Of a DNA stretch of 64,000 nt, positions 26,184 to 38,031 are shown piece after piece. The stretch spans positions 17,980,001 to 18,044,000 of the forward strand of contig OX579639.1 of NCBI GenBank assembly GCA_951230915.1, given 5' to 3'. The notes beneath the pieces were generated by a model. That model was not told the origin of the DNA, searched no databases, and saw only the letters and a program-made list of their open reading frames with translations. Both the position numbers and the translations under genes were made by a program. The stretch comes from Antitrichia curtipendula. Its lineage: Eukaryota > Streptophyta > Bryopsida > Hypnales > Leucodontaceae. Position 1 is the first letter of the stretch; each line of letters starts with the position of its first letter.

Positions 26184-26347
26184 ACTATAAAAAAAAAGTC
26201 ATGTTTTATCACTTTTATGTGATGTTTTCATGATGTTACATTAGACGTTATTATTGATATAAAAACACAAGTTGTTTTATTGGATTTTTATTAAAATCTG
26301 TCTCCTAAAATCATGAAAACATCACATAAAACACAGCTTTCTTATAG
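26184..26347. mobile_element. Palindromic MITE with long inverted arms
   Basis: The arms begin ACTATAA and converge on a shared stretch TTTTATGTGATGTTTTCATG, about 40-50 bases per side with small indels. The element is flanked by the direct repeat TCAATC at 26178-26183 and 26348-26353. A CACTATAA-like end hints at a CACTA relationship, but long arms also fit Mutator-type MITEs; the superfamily is unresolved. Confidence 0.65.
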
Positions 26348-26353
26348 TCAATC

Positions 26354-27219
26354 ACTACACCTTGTAACCTTATTGGGGTGTTTTTCCTTTGACCAAGAAT
26401 TTGAAGAAGTAGATTAAGCTTGTTTTCATTAATTTGGCAGAAGGGCTCAGTGAACTAATAAAAGTTCCATATTCCATAAGAAATAGGTCCTCTGAGCAAT
26501 TATGGAAAAAATAAAAGCCATTCAATGTACCCACATAAACAGTTTCAACAATTGTTGAACTTCTTGAAAGTGCAACGCCAAACTCTTATTTGATCTCAAA
26601 ATAGGACTTGTTGATTTATTTAATGTTCTTCCAATCGGTCTCACTTGAATGTTGATGCTCTCAAGCAAATTGCAATTGCTAAGCCTTGAGTGCATCACTA
26701 AAAAAAGGCTTCTTGATTCCAATACAAATAGTATACCCAAGGCTTCTAATAACTTTTCTCAATATGCTTTTGTACAACTTCACAACCATCTAGTCTAAAA
26801 TTGATGCAAGTCTTTGGCATTGATCAAAACCAAGAAGATAGTATAAGTGCTACTTATTACAATATGAAAGGTTAAGAGGCCTATCACTAGACATCTGTAA
26901 GATTGTAGCTCCCAAAGTCTAAACTTTTGCAAGACACTAAAAAATATTGAATGTGACAAGCTCTTTCGTTCTACAATTTGTGCACTTTTTATACCACCTT
27001 CATTTATTCTAGCAATGAGAGCTCTTTTTTCATCAATAAGACAACAAGAATTTATTTTTTCAAACAAAAACTCACAAAATATCAACACAATGCAATGTAC
27101 ATACTCTATACTATTCCCGAGGCAATCCTTTGAGCATACTCTAATTAAGCAACATCTTGTACATATTCTTCACGTTTTACCATAATGTACACAATCCTAT
27201 TATTTTCAATAAGGTCTAG
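26354..27219. other. Intergenic, nothing recognised
   Basis: AT-rich sequence with only short open frames that show no family resemblance. Confidence 0.35.
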
Positions 27220-27223
27220 TTAA

Positions 27224-27990
27224 TCCCTAAGTGCTTAAGCCTTTCCAAGATTGTTTTTCCTACGAAAAAAGAGCATGGACCTATAGCTATCTCCAGTGAA
27301 GCAATTTTGTTTCTTTTCAAGATCTGACTATATAGATGTTTAGAGAGCTTGCTTGTTAGTAAGCATTCCAATTTTGAGTGTGAAAAATTGCATTAGAGTT
27401 GTAAGATTTTGACAAGAAAAATGTATGTATTCTACTTTTAATATGTTGCCCCTCCCTACAATGTTTCAAAAATTTGCATATAAATTTTTTGAGGAATGGG
27501 AGGTAATATGAACAACTAAAAATAGTGTTGGTATACAAAAATGAACTTTCAAAAAACTTAATTTCACTTGAAAAGCTATCAAACTTGTTACACAATCCAC
27601 CTTGCAATTGTTGAAATGCAAATTTTTTTATAAATAGAAACTGAAAATAACTCCAAATCAACATTTATTAGTTTAGAATTTCAGTCATGAAAATCATGAA
27701 AACACTTTACACTTTAAATTGGAATTCTTTTTTTTAAATGGATAAGTACAATTCTCAAATCAAGTGAAATTGGCAAGCTTTGCTCTTCCACTAATGGTAC
27801 GTATATGCCTTTGAGGATCTCTCAAAAAATTTAAAAATTACATTTTTTAGTGAAAAGTAAAAGTTTTCAGTAGTTAACCTTCAATATTGCCTATAAAAAA
27901 ATTTAAACCATTCAAAGGAATTTAATTGCCCACACCAAAACGAGTCTGAAATTTTGTAGCGACCATATATGATTGCTCACGTAATTAGGG
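27224..27990 (-). mobile_element. TTAA-type repeat, group B, inverted copy
   Basis: Bounded by TTAA (27220-27223) and a degenerate TCAA (27991-27994). The ends are TCCCTAAGTGCTTAAGCC and, at the other side, ACCATATAT...TAATTAGGG. Read on the minus strand it is collinear with 53563-54376 over most of its length. No open frame of note. Confidence 0.75.
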
Positions 27991-28377
27991 TCAATATGGG
28001 TACTTGTGTTTGCTGATTTGTTGTCTTTCTGAAAAAATTTGCTTCTTCATAACAACATGTGTGCCTTGATCCACAATATCATGGTTGCATTGTTTTGACA
28101 TCACATGGTCCTCTCTTTAAATATTTACTTAATGCATTTGATAATTGCAAATTGCAAATCTAAGCATTGTGCACTTTGCTGCCAAGTTTAAAACCTTTCA
28201 ATTGCATGTAACTTAGTTTCAAGGAAAATAATCATTTATTTTAATTGATATCATTAATTGAAGTTGGCGACTTCTAGAATGCAAGAGAGATGCACACTAG
28301 AAATGTGTAAACTTATTGAAGGTGACAATACAACAGCATTGTCTCCATGTAGGTAAATCCATATTACTTCATTATAA

Positions 28378-28940
28378 CTCGGGGGGTGCACTTAGTTCTA
28401 CTACAACAAACCATGTGCGAACAAGTGGTTTCTAATAAACTATAATTTCAACCTAAAATTTTGAGCATTGTTTAATAATGATTATAGATTTCTATTGCCA
28501 AAATTTCCAACTCAAATCAAATGTGAAATGATTTCTAGAAGAGGTTGAAAATAAACTAAAATGGCATGTTTTTCAACTCAAATAATTATAGAGAACACAT
28601 TTAGATGACTATTGAATCGATATTCAACTCAAAATGAACTTTCAACAGAGAGTTATTTTTAGAAATTCTTTTGTTCATTTTTTAGAAAAAATTTTCTTAT
28701 ATAATATAGGGGTGTGAAAGTTATTTTTTAGTTCTACAATGTATCTTTTTACTTCAAAAATTTGTAACTAATTATTATTAACAAATAAAATATCAATAAT
28801 TCAAAATGTAAACTTTCAAAGTAGGAAAATCTATTCATATATATATATTTATTTTAATTTTAAATTCAAAAAGTATATAGGGGGTCCAAAATTTTGTTCG
28901 CAAGTGGTTTCTAATGGATACTCTAAGTGAACTCCCCGAG
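28378..28940. mobile_element. hAT-type MITE with 8-bp target duplication
   Basis: A 563-bp element with terminal inverted repeats CTCGGGGRGTKCACTTAG (16 of 18 bases match). It is flanked by an exact 8-bp direct repeat, CATTATAA, at 28370-28377 and 28941-28948, which is the hAT signature. The core CGGGGAGTTC also occurs near the left end of the neighbouring hAT transposon, 80 bases away, suggesting that element or a relative could move it. It has no coding capacity. Confidence 0.85.
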
Positions 28941-29297
28941 CATTATAAACTACAATGCTTGGAGAACATCTAATGATACAATTTGGGGGATTTGAATGTT
29001 AGTTTGACCACTTCCAAACAATGTCCGGGGAGTTCTGTGGGTTAAGCGGTAGATTTCCTACAAGTTTTTATCCATCTCGGTTTTTTGAAAATCTGTCCGG
29101 AAGTGTGCAGTGAGGTGGCAGAACTTGCCGGTCAATTTCCTAGAACTTCTATTTTGGCCGGTGGCATTGCCGCCATTGTCCAATTTCAATAGGCAAATTT
29201 CCTTGACTATGTAAATCTAGCCGGTTTAGGATTTTTTTGTGTCTCACTCCTCTTTAAGTTTATTTTGCTTTGAAAATGGTTTAGAATGTATATAACA

Positions 29298-29349
29298 TCC
29301 CTGGCAGGATTTGAACCTAGCATTGCCCCTACCAATTTAGGGCCAGGGA
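29298..29349 (-). other. tRNA-like remnant lacking the anticodon arm
   Basis: On the minus strand a perfect 7-bp acceptor-like stem (TCCCTGG with CCAGGGA) encloses a B-box-like GGTTCAAATCC and a D-arm-like TTGGTAGGGGC. Only 52 bases are present, so the anticodon arm is missing. It could be the remnant of a tRNA or of a tRNA-derived SINE captured inside the hAT element, or chance similarity. Confidence 0.4.
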
Positions 29350-29459
29350 TTTAGCCTTCCGAAAATGCACAGATCCAAAATAGGGTCCATACATTTTTAG
29401 GAGGTTGGTTAGTAAGACATGCCCACACTACATTCAAATGATTCAACATTTACAAGAAT

Positions 29460-29580
29460 CAAAGCATGTTCAAAAAAATGTAGAGAAGAAAATGTAGAGA
29501 AAGAACAAAAAAATGTAGAGAAAAAAATGTAGAGAAAGAACAAAAAAATGTTGAGAAGAAAAAAATGTGGAGAAATTATA
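29460..29580 (+). repeat. Purine-rich short tandem repeats
   Basis: At least five imperfect copies of AAAAATGTAGAGAA with variants stand between the transposase stop and the left end of the hAT element. Confidence 0.7.
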
Positions 29581-29716
29581 CAGTCCACCATTCATAAGAA
29601 TCAAAACATGTGCTGACAGAATGGATAGAATAACTGAATAAGATACAAGCTACCATGATGCACATCAAAACATTAAAAAAAATTGGGTTTAGTAGGATAC
29701 AAGCAAGCACAACATG

Positions 29717-31980
29717 TCAAGACAATGAAGGGCCAAATATAGAAGTTGAAGTGCTAGCAGTAGGACCTGCAGCTGTGGCTGAGTTAGACAAATAGGCAGT
29801 CGGGTTAGCATAAAGAAACTTGTACTTTGTTTCATGCTTCCACATGGGTATGGCATCCATCAAAATAGCATCATACTCCTCTTCCAGTCCCTCTAAAGCA
29901 ACTCTAAGCAAAGCATCCAGGTTTTTGCTTCCCAATCTATTCCTCACACGAGTTTTAATCAAATTCTGAATGCTAAAAGCTCTCTCACAAGTAGCAGTAG
30001 AAACGCATTGCACTCTAGCAATTTCAGCAAGAATAAGCAAATTGGGGTATCGCATTTGTAGGGCATGATTCCAAGTAATCATACCCCACAAATCCCGGAA
30101 GGTTTTGTCCCCCCATTCAGTTGTACACTGTAATTTGAAGGACAAAAACTCTCGCTTACAAGCCTGCACATCCAAAAGGGGAGGGAAGGAAAAACCTGAA
30201 TGAGACCTATCAGTTCCATAGAGCTGAAGCAAATTGTCCAACTCAATGACATCCCAATTCTGCAGTCCAACTTGCTTAGACGGCATATTAGAAGGATTAA
30301 GAAATTTAAAGCAAGAAATCAAATCATTGTCACGAAATCTAGCCTCCAAACCAACACAAACAGCCTCAGCAAATGAACGTTGGAAGTGCAGGGCTTCTTC
30401 TAGGTCTGTTCCTAGCCTAGAACGCTGAATTTCGCAACCGTGATACATATTTCCCCTAATCTCAGATGGAAGCTTCCTTAGCAAACCTCCTAAAGAGCCA
30501 TACTCAGGAAGCACATGGTAACCTGAATCTTCATTAAATGTATCAACATTCAGATCTGTATTTTCAACAATGTACAACATACGAATTTGGGCTATCTCGG
30601 AACGCACAATGCTACCTACAGTGGTCACATCCACAAATTTGCACTGAAACACCTTTGACAACATAGCCAAGCAATGCAAGATATCAGCAAGGAAATACAA
30701 GATGTAAATGAACTTGAACTGCCCTAACTTTTGCAAAATTGCAGTGGCTGAACCTGCATCTTGGCCCTTCAAGGCACGGAAGAATTCCAAAACAGACTCC
30801 AAAGACTCACACAAGGTTGTGATTGCTTGCCATCGACTTAGCCACCTAATTTTGTGGTAACGCTTCATAGTTTTCTTTACATCAAAGAACTCTTCTTGAA
30901 GTCTAGTAAGCGCATGCTTGCGCTTGCTAGACTTGTTGAAAAAGCTAGCAACTGAATTCAGCAGAGAGTCAACTTCGGAAGAGATTACCTTACAATTAGG
31001 AGACTCGCTGCATCCAAAGCTGCCAAATTCGTCCGATGAGCAACGCAATGGATTGCTAGCAAGTAAGGATTTACCTGCTTCTTGATTCGGGCAGCCACTC
31101 CCGTCAAATTGCCCACCATGGTGCTGGCACCATCGCTTCCAAATCCCACAAATTTCCGCAAGTCAAGCCCCCACTTTCGAATGTTGGAAATTAAAGTTTC
31201 ATAAACAACAAGTGCATCCTTCTTCCCCCCGTCCATCTGCAAGAGGCCAAGAAACAAAGTGACCGGTAGACCCTCCTCCACAATGCTGGCAAACACAACA
31301 AGGTGTCCTGTAACGCTAATATCCGTTGATTCATCGATCATAATACCATAGAACGCTGAATTCCGCACACGGGCAATGACTCGCTTCTGAATTACAACTG
31401 AAATACACATCATAATGTCAGCACAAGATTTCTCATCTTGATACATAGATAGGATCATTGGAGCTTTCACGGTGACCAATAATTTGCACAAAGCAGGGAA
31501 TTTAGAATAGGATAAGGATTGCTTCCCCAAAAAATAAGCAGCCCTGAAAAGTGAAGCCATTGCCTCGTTGCATGTCCTCTGCCCTTGCAAAATTGCCTTT
31601 TCCATGACCTTCACACCACTCTGTGACGCCCAAGACAGTCGTCTGTGCTCTCCAGATCGAGCGTGGTCCTGGAAAGAGCTGACCTTTAAGTTCCGGGCAC
31701 TGTCTTTGGCATACGAAGATCGTCCACCTTTATCCCTGCACACTTTACAGAAAACCCTCCCAACCTTTGGACAGAAATGCAACCAGTCAAATTGAACCCC
31801 CCATTGTTCTTTCCACTGCCCTTGAGCAATTTCTGCCTCTGAAGGAGGAGTGCGGCTGACTGTAGAATCAGCTGTTCTAGGAGTGGAGTTCTTAGACTCT
31901 GATGACAAGATCTCAAACACATCAACTTCCCTTGATTTCAAAAAATAGTGGTCCCGTAAGGACCTCTGCCGTTTAGCCAT
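29717..31980 (-). pseudogene. hAT transposase with one frameshift
   Basis: The frame opens with MAKRQRSLRDHYF at 31980 and ends at 29717, about 750 residues in total. It is broken once near 30990-31025, where the frame carrying CVAHRTNLAALDAA must shift to the one carrying ISSEVDSLLNSVASFF. Before the break are a zinc-finger region (CKVCRDKGG...FQDHARSGEHRR), a DUF4371-like segment and the ribonuclease-H-fold start with MIDESTDIS. After it come KTMKRYHKIRWLSRW and a C-terminal hAT dimerisation domain with STATCERAFS and RVRNRLGSKNLDALL. This type is related to the ZNF862/C17orf113-like group of hAT transposases. An intron with unusual borders at the break cannot be excluded (GTAAGG occurs there), in which case the gene could be intact. 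Confidence 0.88.
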
Positions 31981-32046
31981 CCAGCCTCGCAGGAGTCGCA
32001 GCCTCGCAGCAGGAGTCGCAACCTCGCAGCAGGAGCAGCAGCCACG

Positions 32047-32480
32047 AACTTGAACTGCCAATCGCACACAATGCAGAACTCAAATTGCCAATCTACCACA
32101 AGGCGCAATCTCAAACAAAAGCAATGATCCCAACCGCAAGCAAAAGCAATGATCCATTGATCCCAACCGCAAACAAAAGCAATGATCCCCAGTTTCCCAC
32201 CGCAAACAAAAGCAATGACCAAACCTTAATGTGGCGCAGTGGCGGACTGGCGGACTGGCGGCTGTGGCGCACAGGAACTCAAACTTCAAGTCTTGAACTG
32301 CCAATCGCAGTATCGCACCACACACGAAGTCAAACTGTCGAAGTCTCGAACTGCTAATTGCACGGGAACTCGAACTATCAATCGCACAGGAACTCGAACT
32401 GCCAATCACACAAAGCCACAAACGCACACAATGACACAAACTCGCACACAAATCACGAACTGCTGCAGTGCTGCACACGA
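32047..32480 (-). repeat. Repeated motif array on the 5' side of the hAT transposase
   Basis: The motif GAACTGCCAATCGCACA, with variants, appears at least six times at irregular spacing (near 32050, 32075, 32290, 32348, 32372 and 32395). A second motif, CAAAAGCAATGATCC, appears about four times at 32110-32220. hAT transposases commonly bind arrays of short repeats near the element ends, so these are candidate binding sites; they could also be leader sequence. Confidence 0.65.
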
Positions 32481-33431
32481 AGTCAGGACTCATGAAATGG
32501 CGACCTCGCGCTGCAAATCGGATGAAGTGAGAACGATTGCAAGTTTGCCACCAGAAATCGGAGGATGATCAGCGACTATGCGAGGCGCCTAAACCCAAAA
32601 CCTCAGCTTCGTGACAATCGTGAGTCTCTGGCTCTCCGCCTTGTCTTCGTGAATCGTGAATTTGTGACTTCGCGAGTGCCTCTACGTGAGTAGCGTGACT
32701 GCGTGATGATTGGGGGCTTGGGGCGGACGGGACTCGGGAGTGACGGTGTCGTGAGTGCCTGCGTGCCTGCGTGATGGCTGACGGGACTCGAGACTGTCGG
32801 GACTCGGGAGTGACGGCGTGGGACGGTGTCACGGTCACGCTGGGAGTCTGGGACTGTGGGATAGTGGGAGACTGGGAGCGGTGGAGCCTAGAGGGAGCGC
32901 CGGAGCGATCAGCGATGAACTCATCAACGGCTGTAAATTCTCAACTTCTCAGCGGTAATTAGTAATTAGGTAAACTCCTAAACCCAACAGTAAAAAGGAT
33001 TAAGGGACTTAGGGAGTAGGGACTAGGGAGTCTAGGGACTTATTGTCTTACAGAATTACAGACATTACAGAGTATTCATTGTCTCAGTAGTCAGTAATTC
33101 AGTATTCATCATTTTAGTAACACATTTACTGACTTACACACTAATACAGTTACAAACAAAATTACATGTATAGTAATAAAAATTTCCTATAAAGTATAAA
33201 ATTGGTCGGTTGCCCGCCTACAAAAATGATTTCTAATAGGTAATTTTCCTACATACTCTAAGGGTGGACGGCTAAATACCTAGACATAATTTTTCTAACC
33301 GGCCCATTTCCTAAACTTATTTTTTTCATTCGGAACCTTGGCCTAGACTTCTCCATTTCATTCGGAAATTCTCAAATTCATTCGGCTAGGTCGTAACTAA
33401 ATGCCGGTACTCCCCGTTCATTGCTTCCAAA

Positions 33432-34860
33432 TACTTAATTGAATGACAATTCTAGATAATTATTTGGTTTATTGAAAGAAAAATGTTTTTCAATGAATTG
33501 TAAAATATAGTTCTAACTAAAATGACATACTAATAAAAACAATATTGATGTAAATGAAAAGATATTCTTCATATTTAAATTTACATAACATTTTTCACCA
33601 ACACGGTCTTTTTTTCAATACTAGTGGAAAGTCATTCCCATTCCTACATCATTAATGTTGCCTAAAAAAACACCATGAAGGATCTAAAATGAATAGGCTA
33701 TTACTATAAGTCATTCTAAAATGAAAGATTGTAATCATTTTTCTTTCTTCCAATTTCACTTGAAGAAGATCTAAAAAACAATCAAAATATTCATGTGGTG
33801 GCGAATTGCACTTGATTCTCATGAAGGACAATTCTCTGCATCTAAGCCTAAAATTCATGGGCCATTTTAAAAAACACATGCCTACTTAACCCTTGAGTTT
33901 TTAGATGAGTTTTTTTCAAAAACTATTCCAAATCACTTTCCTAAAACAATTCAAAATCTTTTTTATTTTTAAGAGTTTTTGAACATTAAAATATAAGATG
34001 TTCTAGTTAACTTGTTTAACATTTAAAAAGACAAATAGCATTTTTTGAAAATATAGTATACTTGGGCATGCAAGTATAGATGGAACTTTCATTTTCACTA
34101 TTTGATATACATACACAACATGTGGACAAGGAATACCTTTAAAGCGCAATAATTTTGATAACATTTGACTTCATAGCTAAAAAGCTATTGTAAAATAAGT
34201 AGATGCAATCTCAACTGGAGTTGTTATAACAATTTAGAAAATACACCTTTTTCCAAAAAATATAAATTTTATTTTGGTTTATATTTCTCTATATATGAAA
34301 CACATTTAATCATTCAATTTTGATTAATGAGATCACATTTATGATGACTTTTATTTTGTGGGCAATTATAGAATCATCGGCTACATGTAAATAAATTAAA
34401 GAATTTTTTTTTGAATGATATTTTCAATATTTCTAGAAAACAAGTAAAAAGTCCAAGGATGTAGATTATTTCTTAGTTCTTACAACATCACAATAGTTGG
34501 GATTGACATTTTTCAATTCTATATCTATGTCATTAAATGATTGTCATTTTTCAATTCTACATCTATGTCATCTACATCCAATTCTTAGTCATATTGTGCT
34601 TTCTTCCATTATGTATTTTTCAAGAGAATTAATATGAAGCATTATTTCTAATTCTTTTAGATGTGTTGTCAACTTATTTCCTAAACATAGTAGTTTAATT
34701 AATAAGTTCTACAACATATACATTTTTTAGTAAAAAATTTGAAAGGAAGAACTTCACCATTTTGGAAGTGTTGAAAAAACAACTTACTAAGTTTTTGTAA
34801 TTCCATCACCGTTATCTTATAATTGATGAAGTTTTTCACTATTAAATTTTAGATGGATGT
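33432..34860. other. AT-rich intergenic DNA, nothing recognised
   Basis: No gene or clear element. A single candidate TTAA-type left end (TTAACCCTTGAG near 33888) has no partner that I could find. Confidence 0.35.
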
Positions 34861-34867
34861 AATTGAA

Positions 34868-35033
34868 CCCTAAAGTCTCAAGAGTCCCCCAAAGGACCTT
34901 GAAAGTTTGGGCAAGTATGAATGATCTCAATTCTTGGCAAAATTTTCATAAACTATTTTTTAAAGATATTAGTAAAACTCATTAGCTTTCTCATAATATA
35001 GTTTTTATTTCTATTAATACTCAGCAAAAAAAT
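34868..35033 (-). repeat. Partial terminal copy of TTAA-type group C
   Basis: It begins ACCCTAAAGTCTCAAGAG and parallels the first 170 bases of the adjacent element at 35038, including the shared TTAGCTTTCYSAWAATRTA block. It is a truncated terminal fragment standing in tandem with the full copy. Confidence 0.55.
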
Positions 35034-35037
35034 TTAA

Positions 35038-35967
35038 CTCCTAAAGTCCCAATTGTCCCCTTGGGGGACAAAATGGATTTTGGGCAGGCTCCTACGGTCT
35101 CAATATTTTTTGTGATTTTCTGAATTTTTTTTGTGAAGATAGAGAATCACATTAGCTTTCCGAAAATGTAATTTTTATTTCAATCGGTGCCTGGGAGCAA
35201 AAGTTATGGCACAAAACCCCAAATTTTAGTTCGACGGGCAGAAAAAAATCCTCTAAAAAACTTTAAATTTTAAAATTTTAAAATTTGTTTCGTATAGATT
35301 TTTTTTTAATTTACACAGGAAGCTTTGATTCATTCCATTTGGATTTGTTACGCAAAAGTTATGGTCAATCTTATTTTTCGGGCAGTTAGAGCATCTTTTT
35401 GAAAAAATAACTTGTAGGACTCATTTCTGAACTCAATTTTAACAATTTAAAAAAAAAAAAGTTTCACAAGGTCAAGTTTTCTTGCTAGAACAATTTCACC
35501 GTTGAGATTAGTATATTTCAATTCTATCCTAGAGCTATTAATGATTTAATTTTTCCTTCAATCTTGAACCTACTTCTACTTAACAAATTTTTAATGAGTG
35601 AAAACTAAGTGTTTCTTCTTAAAAAAAAAAATATAGATTTTCAACTCAATTCTTCATTATAAAAAATTAGAAACTCAAAATCATTAGAGCAAAAATTTTA
35701 AGTTAAAAAGGTTCAAAGCCAAAAAATGTAGTTGAGCAAGGTACAAAAAAAATAGATTCCTTCACTTTAAATGCAAATATCTTGCAACCTACATGGTCAA
35801 AATTTCTGAAATTTCTTCCACACATTCTTACACTAGTCTAGTACAAGATCCTACAATTAAATATGCAAAATAAACATTAAATTTGTTTTTTTGCTCTTTG
35901 CTCTTTGCTCTAGAAATGGCAGTTTTGAGAGGTTTCTGATGGAAAAATGGCCTTGGGACTTTAGGGG
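35038..35967 (-). mobile_element. TTAA-type repeat, group C, inverted copy
   Basis: Bounded by TTAA at 35034-35037 and 35968-35971, with ends CTCCTAAAGTCCC and GGGACTTTAGGGG. Length 930 bp. On the minus strand it is collinear with 54418-55292 and 62188-63092. The interior contains repeated blocks in which AAAAGTTATGG is followed by a GGGCAG motif. Confidence 0.8.
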
Positions 35968-36479
35968 TTAAGTCACAATAAGCCCAAAATTGGCAAGGGT
36001 AGACAATAAAAAAATAACAAATCAATTATATATTTGTTTCCTTACAAATTATATTATTGTCTATGTAGAAGGATTTTATTTATTCCATTTTGATAAGTGG
36101 TGAAAGTTCTAAAGCTTCTTGTTTCATATGCAATCTCAGCAAATTTTTGGAAAAATAATATACTTGACCCATTTATAAATTAAATTAACAATTTTTTTAA
36201 AAACAATGCACTTTAGTTTGCTTTCTTGAGCAATCTTACTGTTGGAAGTAGTGTGTTTCAATTCCATCTTAGAACTATTAATAATTCAATTCTTCCTTCT
36301 TTCTTATACCTAATTTGACTTAAGAAAAATTTAAATGAAAGAAAAACAAGGGGGCTAAGAATTTTTCTTCCAAACTCTCAATTCAATTCTCCAACATAAA
36401 GAAAATGAAATTCACGATTTGTAGTACAAAATTTTTAATTTTAACTAAAAATATTCACAGCCTACTATCTACTGTGATT

Positions 36480-36860
36480 ATAGGTTTTGCATTAATTAAC
36501 AACCCTCCTGGCCCCCTCCCTACTAAAAAAACGAGAACCATTGATTTTTTGTAAAAAAAATTGCAATACCCACCTCACAGCCGTTGATCTAAAAAAATTT
36601 GAATACGGATATATAATGGAATATGTACTTGGATATGGTTATATAATGAAATATGTACGTGGTAAACAGATGATTATCCCATATTGTTTGTGAGAGTTCA
36701 TGCGTTTGGAAATTACAAAGAGGGAGAGGTGAGGGGGGAAATTCAGAAAGAATTTAATATAAAAAAATTTAATTTAAAATTTGGGGGTGGGGTGGGTGGG
36801 TTAAATAATTAGAAAAAAAACAAAATGGATTTGGCATTGTGCCTCACTATCCACTCAAAA
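36480..36860 (-). repeat. Decayed relative of the P450-intron element
   Basis: On the minus strand it shows the same order of features as 24024-24538: a CACAATG end, C-rich tract, ATTTAAATT-rich block, TGTAATTTCCA, a TATA-rich centre with repeated CATATT, and AATCAACGGCTGTGA. The termini are not well preserved. Confidence 0.45.
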
Positions 36861-38031
36861 GACAGGAACAATGTTCAATTATAATATTCAAATGTAGAGT
36901 GTCAAGAATTTTGATTTAATCCCTAATAATCCTTTGCAATTTGAATTCAAAAAACATTAAAAAATGGTCATTGTGTCAATATTTTTCAATTAGTATTTTT
37001 ATAAAATGACAACCTCTAATCTTATGATCTAAATATTTTTTATATGCAAAATAAATTCAAAAAAAGTCAAAATTTTGTACAAATTAGGTCAAAAAAATTC
37101 TCCAAAATTTAGGCATTTAAAAAAATTATTTATCTCTTAACTAAGTTCCTAGGAAGCTACCATAAATCCAATGAAAAGGATAAAACATCCAAAAACATTA
37201 ATAAAATTCATCAAAAAGTTTAAAATTCTCCATTCTACAATCCAAATGGTTCATGGTTTTATTATAGCAACAAAAGTGAAAGGATAAAAAAAAAATTAAT
37301 TTTAAATTCAATTTTTAGGGCCTCAATGATGATATTTCACGACAGTGCCTTCAAGGGGGAACATCTTCAAGTGTCAAAAAAATGACAAGTGGTACTTTCT
37401 CACACAAATCCTTCAATCATTACAAAACTTAAATTTTTGCAATCAAATCACTCAAAAATTCATAGAAAATGCATTTGAATAACCTTTCCAAATTGTATCC
37501 TCTTCCATAGAGTAAAGTAAAGTAACTGATGTGCTAAATTAAAGTGTCCAGGTTCTAAAAGCCTCTTTTAACACAAAAATGCTTATTAAATGTATAAATG
37601 GTGAACATAACATTTTTTGAGCCTTACGTCTTTTCAACCTGACAAATTCATATCGAATTTCATAAAGTCCCTAAAAGTATGAAACAACTTGCATAAGATG
37701 CTAATTCTATTTATCTTTCAAAGAAATCAATGGAAAAAAATTCAAGAAATTTATCTTTCTCGATAATAAATGCGATTAATTGGTAAATAGTCATATTGTA
37801 GAATCTCTATACCAACTTTTCCTAAAGTAACAAAAATCTGCTCCGTTTCTACTTTGATTTGGGGCATGTTAAATGTACATTGTAGAATTTGGGGGAAAAT
37901 CAAGATTTCAGCAATTTTACGAATGTAGTTGGAATAGGGATGCAAACTATGTATTTGTTGAATTTTGAGTTAGCATTCATCCTCTCCCAATTCAAATCAG
38001 GGTTATCCAAAACTTTACCTGCGTCACAAGA
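36861..38031. other. AT-rich intergenic DNA, nothing recognised
   Basis: No gene, RNA or boundary-defined repeat could be supported. Confidence 0.35.

Larger units (their letters stand above)
29019..33423 (-). mobile_element. Complete hAT DNA transposon, 4.4 kb
   Basis: The left end reads CAATGTCCGGGGAGT and the reverse complement of the right end reads CAATGAACGGGGAGT (13 of 15 match). Both sides are followed by an exact 8-bp direct repeat, CTTCCAAA, at 29011-29018 and 33424-33431. The transposase gene lies inside on the minus strand. The 5' side of the gene holds repeated motifs at 32047-32480 and a GC-rich repetitive stretch at 32569-32960 with many copies of GGGACTCGGGAGTGACGG-like sequence. 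The perfect target duplication and a nearly open transposase point to a fairly recent insertion. Confidence 0.9.

Noticed and set aside
32231..32260. CAGTGGCGGACTGG as a hAT terminus
   Set aside because: It resembles some hAT ends, but it points into the wrong direction, lies inside the element and has no 8-bp duplication; the CAATG ends at 29019 and 33423 do.
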